NCBI RefSeq assembly: GCF_036350515.1 | Contig: NZ_JAZDUE010000015.1 | Coordinates: forward strand, 81,417-145,416 | DNA from: Gordonia prachuapensis | GTDB lineage: Bacteria; Actinomycetota; Actinomycetes; Mycobacteriales; Mycobacteriaceae | DNA: 64,000 nucleotides | Direction: 5' to 3' | Program-made: the position numbers and the translations under genes | Notes under the pieces: generated by a model | What the model was told of the DNA's origin: nothing | Seen by the model: the letters and a program-made list of their open reading frames with translations, nothing else | The model's database searches: none | Shown here: positions 60,099-64,000 of the stretch, in pieces | Position numbering within the stretch: position 1 is the first letter of the stretch | Layout of the letters: each line of letters opens with the position of its first letter

Positions 60099-61982
60099 TC
60101 AGGGCATGACGATCTCGAAGTCCGGGTCGGGTGCATCGATGTAGCCGGCCAGGCGAGCCAAGGCAGAACCGTCGCCGCTTATCTGCGCGCCCGCGTCGGT
60201 GGGGTCGGCGGCCGTGAGTGCGGCGAACAGGCGGTTCGCCGGCACAGTGATCGTCACGTCGGCGGGCGTCGAAGCCGGTGCCGCCGTGTGGGTCAGCACT
60301 CCGTTGCGCAACAGCACCCGATAGGTGGTGTCGGCGTCGGGCAGCACCACGTCGAGCTTGATGACGTCGTCCCACGAGCGGGGTCCGTCGATCTGGACGG
60401 CCAGGGCGTCGAAGATCTGCGGCGGCGTGAGCTGCGCGAGGGTGTCGGCCGACCGGCTGGAGACCGGGGTGCCGAAGTTGCCGCGTCGCAGCTCGTAGGC
60501 GCCGGCGAGATAGATGTTGCGCCAGGTGCCGTTCTCGGCGCCGTACCCGAGTTGCTCCAGGGCGTCGGCGAGTAGTTCCTTGGCCTCGGTGTTGTCCGGC
60601 TCGGCGAACACGACGTGGCTCACCACTTCGGCCACCCAGCGCAGATCGCCGTCGTCGAAGGACTTCCGGGCCCGCTCGAGCACCGCGGCCGACCCGCCCA
60701 TGTACTCCACGTACCGCTTGCCCTGCTCCTCCGGCGGATGCTGCCACAGGTGTGCGGGATTCCCGTCGAACCAGCCCATGTAGCGCTGGTAGATCGCCTT
60801 GACGTTGTGGCTGACGGACCCGTAGTAGCCGCGTGTGTGCCACGCCTTCTCCAGGGCTGGTGGGAGGGTCATCATCTCGGCGATCTCGATGCCGGTGTAG
60901 CCCTTGTTGAGCAGTCGCAGCGTCTGATCGTGCATGTAGGCGTACAGATCTCGCTGTAGGGACAGGAACTCGACGATGCGTTCGTTCCCCCACATCGGCC
61001 AGTGGTGCGGGGAGAAGATCGTCTCGGCGGTGCGGCCGAACATGTCGATCATCTCCTGCACATAGTGGGCCCATGCATGAGCGTCACGCACTTCGGCGCC
61101 GCGGAGAGTGAGCAGGTTGTGCTGGGTGTGCGTGGCGTTCTCGGCGACGCAGAGGGCCTGATGGTCGGGCAGATAGAAGTGCATCTCGGCAGGCGCCTCG
61201 GTGCCCGGCGCGAGCTGGAACACGATCCGAAGACCGTCGACCGTGTGCTCCTGGCCGGTTTCGGTGATCTCGATCGTGGGATTGATCAGGGTGATCGCGC
61301 CCGTTGAATTCGTCTGTCCGAGACCGACTCCCACCTGTCCCTGCGGACCGCGATCGAGCACGGTGCCGTACATGTAGCTGATCCGGCGCGCCATCGCCCC
61401 GCCGGCGTACACCCATTCGGTGACCAGATGTTCCACGAACTTCTCGGGTGCGAACACCGCGCAGCGGCCGGCATCGACGTCCTCCTGGGTGGTGACACCC
61501 TTGACACCGCCGTAGTGGTCGGCGTGGCAGTGCGTGTAGATCACGGCAGTGACCGGCCGCTGTCCGCGATGCTCGCGATAGAGGTCGAGGGCGGCGGCGG
61601 CCGTCTCGGCAGAGACCAATGGGTCCACCGCGATCACGCCCTGATCGCCCTCGATCAACGTCAGGTTGGACGCGTCGAACCCGCGCACCTGATAGACGAG
61701 GTCGGGGATCACCTCGTACAGGCCCTGCATCGACGTCAGTGTCGATTGTCGCCACAGACTCGGATTGACGGACTCCGGTGCCTGGCCGCTGACGAAGGCG
61801 TACGAGTCGTTGTCCCACACCACACCGCCGTCCTCGTTGCGGATGACACACGAGTCCGCCGTGGCGATGAGCCCGCGCTTCGCGTCCTCGAAGTCGGTTG
61901 TGTCGTCAAATGGCAACTCGTCCAGGAGTTTCTGGTGACTCGACACTACGGATTCGATCGGATTTCGTGGACCCTGAGTCAT
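60099..61982 (-). CDS. Alkyl sulfatase, SdsA1-type metallo-beta-lactamase fold
   Basis: A 627-residue class III sulfatase. The metallo-beta-lactamase domain carries the zinc motif HCHADH at H151-H156 plus EKFVEH, NATHTQHNLLTLRG and SPHHWPMWGN. A dimerisation domain follows (about 400-500, YMGWFDGNPAHLWQHPPEEQGKRYVEYMGG), then a C-terminal SCP2-like domain (about 510-627, DALAVQIDGP, PADVTITVPANRLF). It should cleave linear primary alkyl sulfates to alcohol and sulfate. No signal peptide is seen, so it is probably cytosolic, unlike the exported Pseudomonas enzyme. ATG 61982 fits. Confidence 0.9.
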   Translation of the reverse strand: MTQGPRNPIESVVSSHQKLLDELPFDDTTDFEDAKRGLIATADSCVIRNEDGGVVWDNDSYAFVSGQAPESVNPSLWRQSTLTSMQGLYEVIPDLVYQVRGFDASNLTLIEGDQGVIAVDPLVSAETAAAALDLYREHRGQRPVTAVIYTHCHADHYGGVKGVTTQEDVDAGRCAVFAPEKFVEHLVTEWVYAGGAMARRISYMYGTVLDRGPQGQVGVGLGQTNSTGAITLINPTIEITETGQEHTVDGLRIVFQLAPGTEAPAEMHFYLPDHQALCVAENATHTQHNLLTLRGAEVRDAHAWAHYVQEMIDMFGRTAETIFSPHHWPMWGNERIVEFLSLQRDLYAYMHDQTLRLLNKGYTGIEIAEMMTLPPALEKAWHTRGYYGSVSHNVKAIYQRYMGWFDGNPAHLWQHPPEEQGKRYVEYMGGSAAVLERARKSFDDGDLRWVAEVVSHVVFAEPDNTEAKELLADALEQLGYGAENGTWRNIYLAGAYELRRGNFGTPVSSRSADTLAQLTPPQIFDALAVQIDGPRSWDDVIKLDVVLPDADTTYRVLLRNGVLTHTAAPASTPADVTITVPANRLFAALTAADPTDAGAQISGDGSALARLAGYIDAPDPDFEIVMP

Positions 61983-62013
61983 GGTGCCATTAGATCGATG
62001 TCGCGGTGCCGCG

Positions 62014-62925
62014 TCAATCAGCGTGCGCCGGGCGAACGAGATGCTCCGTCGCAGCGGCCACCGTCAGTTCGGTGAGTGCGTCGAGAATCGGTGAGCTGAG
62101 CTTCCAGTACTGCCAGTACAGCGGAACGTCGACGTGGTCGTCGACGATCCGCACCACCCGCCCGTCGCGGAGGGCGTCGGCGATCTGGACCTCGGGAACG
62201 GCGCCCCAACCCATGCCCAGCTCGACGGCGCGATGGAACTCCGTCGACGCCGGCACGAAACTGATCGGCGGCGAGACGGGGCCGTCGGCGAGCCGGGTGA
62301 GGACGTTGCGCTGGATGTAGTCGTTGCGGTCGAAGAGCACCATCGGTGCTCGGGAGAACGCCTCCCATGACGGGCCGTCGGGCATCCAGCGGGCGACGAA
62401 CTCCGGTGTGGCCACAGGCAGATACCGCATCGCACCCAGTGCGCGTGTGGTACACCCGCGGATTCCGAGTGGGTCAGAGGTGATGGCGCCCAACACTTCT
62501 CCCGACCGCAGGAACCGGCTGTTCTGGCTCTCGTCGTCGCGCAACACCTCGACCGCGACCGGGTGCTCGGCCTGCATCTGCGCGATGACGGGGAGAAACC
62601 AGGTTGCCAGGGAGTCCGCGTTGGCCGCGATCGGCAGATGGACCCGGGCCTCCGCGTCGTCGTCGGTGCCGCCGAGCAGTTCGGCGCGGGCCTCGGCCAC
62701 CAGCAGATCCCACTGCTTGGCGAGGCGCACCAGGATCTCGCCGTCGGACGTTGCGGTGGCCGGCTTGGTCCGGCGCACCACGACCCGGCCGACCGCAGCC
62801 TCGAGGGCCTTGATCCGTTGACTCACCGCAGACGGGGTGAGGTGCAACGCCGACGCGGCGCCGTCGAAGGTGCCCTCCCGCAACACTGCTGCGAGTGTTT
62901 GGACACCGTCCTGGGTGATCTCCAT
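62014..62925 (-). CDS. lysG: LysR-family regulator of lysine export
   Basis: A 303-residue LysR regulator of the ArgP/LysG branch. HTH (about 1-60): ITQDGVQTLAAVLREGTFDGAASALHLTPSAVSQRIKALE. The ligand domain follows with LPIAANADSLATWFLPVIA and FDRNDYIQRNVL, characteristic of lysine/arginine-sensing members. It is divergent from lysE, as in Corynebacterium, where LysG activates lysE when lysine or arginine accumulate. A palindrome lies between the two starts. Confidence 0.9.
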   Translation of the reverse strand: MEITQDGVQTLAAVLREGTFDGAASALHLTPSAVSQRIKALEAAVGRVVVRRTKPATATSDGEILVRLAKQWDLLVAEARAELLGGTDDDAEARVHLPIAANADSLATWFLPVIAQMQAEHPVAVEVLRDDESQNSRFLRSGEVLGAITSDPLGIRGCTTRALGAMRYLPVATPEFVARWMPDGPSWEAFSRAPMVLFDRNDYIQRNVLTRLADGPVSPPISFVPASTEFHRAVELGMGWGAVPEVQIADALRDGRVVRIVDDHVDVPLYWQYWKLSSPILDALTELTVAAATEHLVRPAHAD

Positions 62926-62956
62926 GTCCCGATCCTAGGGCCGATCTTAAGTTCAG

Positions 62957-62971
62957 TTCATGATTCGTGAA
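62957..62971. promoter_or_regulatory. Candidate LysG binding site
   Basis: TTCATGATTCGTGAA is a 4-7-4 palindrome centred in the 92-bp space between lysG and lysE. This is the T-N11-A form expected for a LysR-type regulator. Confidence 0.6.
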
Positions 62972-63017
62972 AAACATTCGCTGGATTGTTCAGCTGAGGA
63001 TTTTTACCGTCGATGAC

Positions 63018-63638
63018 ATGACCACGTACGTCCTCGCTGCCATCGCCGGTCTCCTGACCGGTGCCGGCCTGATCATCGCGATCGGCCCCCAGAATGTCTT
63101 CGTGCTCCGACAGGGCGTTGCCCGAGCGCACGTTGTTCCGGTGGTTGTGGTGTGCGCGATCTCCGACGTGGTGTTGATCGTCGCGGGAGTTGCGGGCCTC
63201 GGCGCGCTCGTGGCCGCGCATCCCGGTGTCGTCACGATCGCCAAGATCCTCGGCGGCGGATACGTGATCGCGCTCGGGCTTCTGGCGGCGCGGCGATGCG
63301 TGCGCAGCAGCGACGCTATCGTCGCCAACGCGCACGAGGCGTCGACGGTGAGCCGGTGGGCGGCCGTCGGTATGGCGCTGGCGCTGACCTGGCTCAATCC
63401 GCACGTCTACCTCGACACGGTGCTCACCATGGGCGCCATCGCCAACAGCCACGGAAATGCCAAGTGGGCGTTCGCAATCGGCGCCTGTCTGGCCAGTCTG
63501 CTGTGGTTCGCCACCTTGGGCAGCGGCGCCACCAAGCTCTCCCGGTTCTTCGCATCGCCGCGGTCGTGGCGTCTGCTCGACGCCGTCGTCGCGGTCGTGA
63601 TGCTCGCGATGGGAGCGGTGCTGATTGCGTCGGTGTAG
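63018..63638 (+). CDS. lysE: L-lysine/L-arginine exporter LysE
   Basis: A 206-residue membrane exporter with six hydrophobic helices. The LysE signature is GAGLIIAIGPQNVFVLRQGVAR at the start, GVAGLGALVAAHP, and the central ALTWLNPHVYLDTVL. ATG 63018 is chosen because the first transmembrane helix starts right after. It exports excess basic amino acids, controlled by divergent lysG. The gene ends in a run of repeat-like DNA. Confidence 0.92.
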   Translation: MTTYVLAAIAGLLTGAGLIIAIGPQNVFVLRQGVARAHVVPVVVVCAISDVVLIVAGVAGLGALVAAHPGVVTIAKILGGGYVIALGLLAARRCVRSSDAIVANAHEASTVSRWAAVGMALALTWLNPHVYLDTVLTMGAIANSHGNAKWAFAIGACLASLLWFATLGSGATKLSRFFASPRSWRLLDAVVAVVMLAMGAVLIASV

Positions 63639-63653
63639 GTGGGCGTCACCACC

Positions 63654-63737
63654 GATCCCTGAGGAGGGCCGGAGCTTGCGGAGGCCCGTCACGAAGGGCC
63701 CTTCGATACGCTCGCAAGCTCGCTCCTCAGGGACCGG
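63654..63737. repeat. REP-like repeat cluster after lysE
   Basis: Arm 1 (63654-63697) runs from GATCCCTGAGGAG to CGTCACGAAGGG and matches the 1143-1182 arm. Arm 2 (63699-63737) is an inverted CCCTTCGATACGCTCGCAAG form ending CTCCTCAGGGACC, mixing the two repeat types seen in the window. Two CCTTCGTGAC fragments follow at about 63748-63766. The pair may terminate lysE transcription. Confidence 0.7.
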
Positions 63738-63766
63738 GGGGTGGGCCCCTTCGTGACCCTTCGTGA

Positions 63767-64000
63767 CAGTGAGGATGATGGTGGGTAGTCGAGGAGGCTG
63801 TCGGGTCTGACCTTCTTCGTGACTGACCGCTCCCGGTGGGTGTGTCCTTCACCAGTGACCTGTCGGCCCGGGAAGCCTGCTCGGCTGCTGTGAGAACCAG
63901 AGATGTGGCCTTGAAAGGCCGGGGCGGGTGTGACCTGATAAGGACCGTGTCCAACCAGTGGTTGTGACTCTTCACTGTCCTGTCCACCCGCCCCGGCGAG
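63767..64000. other. Unassigned structured DNA at the window edge
   Basis: No convincing gene lies here. There is a GGCCTTGAAAGGCC palindrome (about 63908-63921), and CCGGGGCGGGTG (63919-63930) has a perfect 12-bp inverted copy at 63985-63996. This could be the start of a mobile element, an RNA or a terminator cut off by the window end. Confidence 0.35.

Noticed and set aside
1..64000. Prophage, rRNA, tRNA or CRISPR array
   Set aside because: No structural phage genes apart from the encapsulin fold, no cloverleaf or rRNA-like stretches, and no regular repeat-spacer array were seen by eye. A tRNA or covariance search was not possible here.

Overview
The window looks like a chromosomal segment of a high-GC, mycolic-acid-containing actinobacterium (order Mycobacteriales). 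Gordonia or a close relative is my best guess, not a proven one. The reasons are very high third-position GC, an antigen-85-type mycolyltransferase, a DUF3068 envelope protein, a deazaflavin (F420)-type nitroreductase-fold protein, a LigD/Ku pair, a 13E12-type DUF222-HNH gene behind a TCGAAC-N4-GTTCG SOS box, a PE-PPE-type hydrolase and KstR-like operators. I saw no rRNA, tRNA, CRISPR array or complete insertion sequence. The window is mostly core and niche-adaptation genes, packed in short operons with 1-8 bp overlaps.

Layout. 0-8.2 kb: an SDR enzyme, a YdeI-family protein, a membrane-anchored coiled-coil protein, a Trk/Ktr potassium system (ktrB-ktrA) and a heterodimeric ABC exporter. 8.3-12.1 kb: a nanocompartment locus made of an FAD dehydrogenase, a DyP peroxidase with a C-terminal encapsulation tag, and the encapsulin shell. 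12.2-17.6 kb: amidase, secreted mycolyltransferase, AbiEi/DUF559-like protein and DUF3068 protein. 17.7-33.5 kb: a UbiB-like kinase followed by a metal-homeostasis stretch. This holds a Mn-type ABC importer, an ArsR sensor with an MFS pump, a CopB-type ATPase, then CsoR, CopZ, a tiny membrane protein and a CopA-type ATPase. NadB, an epoxide-hydrolase-like protein and a Cys/His-Pro-rich protein sit between the two ATPases. Both copper promoters carry matching CsoR boxes. 33.5-43.9 kb: a flavoprotein behind a perfect 22-bp palindrome, a membrane-anchored sulfite-oxidase-type molybdoenzyme, a PE-PPE-type hydrolase, the pntAA-pntAB-pntB transhydrogenase and small enzymes. 43.9-50.8 kb: a GntR-controlled unit with a BMP-type nucleoside ABC importer, an ornithine-cyclodeaminase-like enzyme and a nucleoside/base deaminase. 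50.9-58.7 kb: phosphodiesterase, SDR, dienelactone hydrolase, divergent ligD and ku (bacterial NHEJ), and the SOS-boxed HNH gene. 58.8-64 kb: MFS pump, alkylsulfatase, and divergent lysG/lysE, then repeat-rich DNA.

Two points stand out. (1) Short dispersed repeats that otherwise lie between genes are also read as protein linkers. One joins the DyP body to its encapsulation tag. Another lies between the polymerase and phosphoesterase domains of LigD. (2) The GntR-BMP-cyclodeaminase-deaminase unit, with paired 18-20 bp operators 72 bp apart, looks like a self-contained uptake and catabolism system whose substrate I cannot name. It is the best candidate here for an undescribed pathway.
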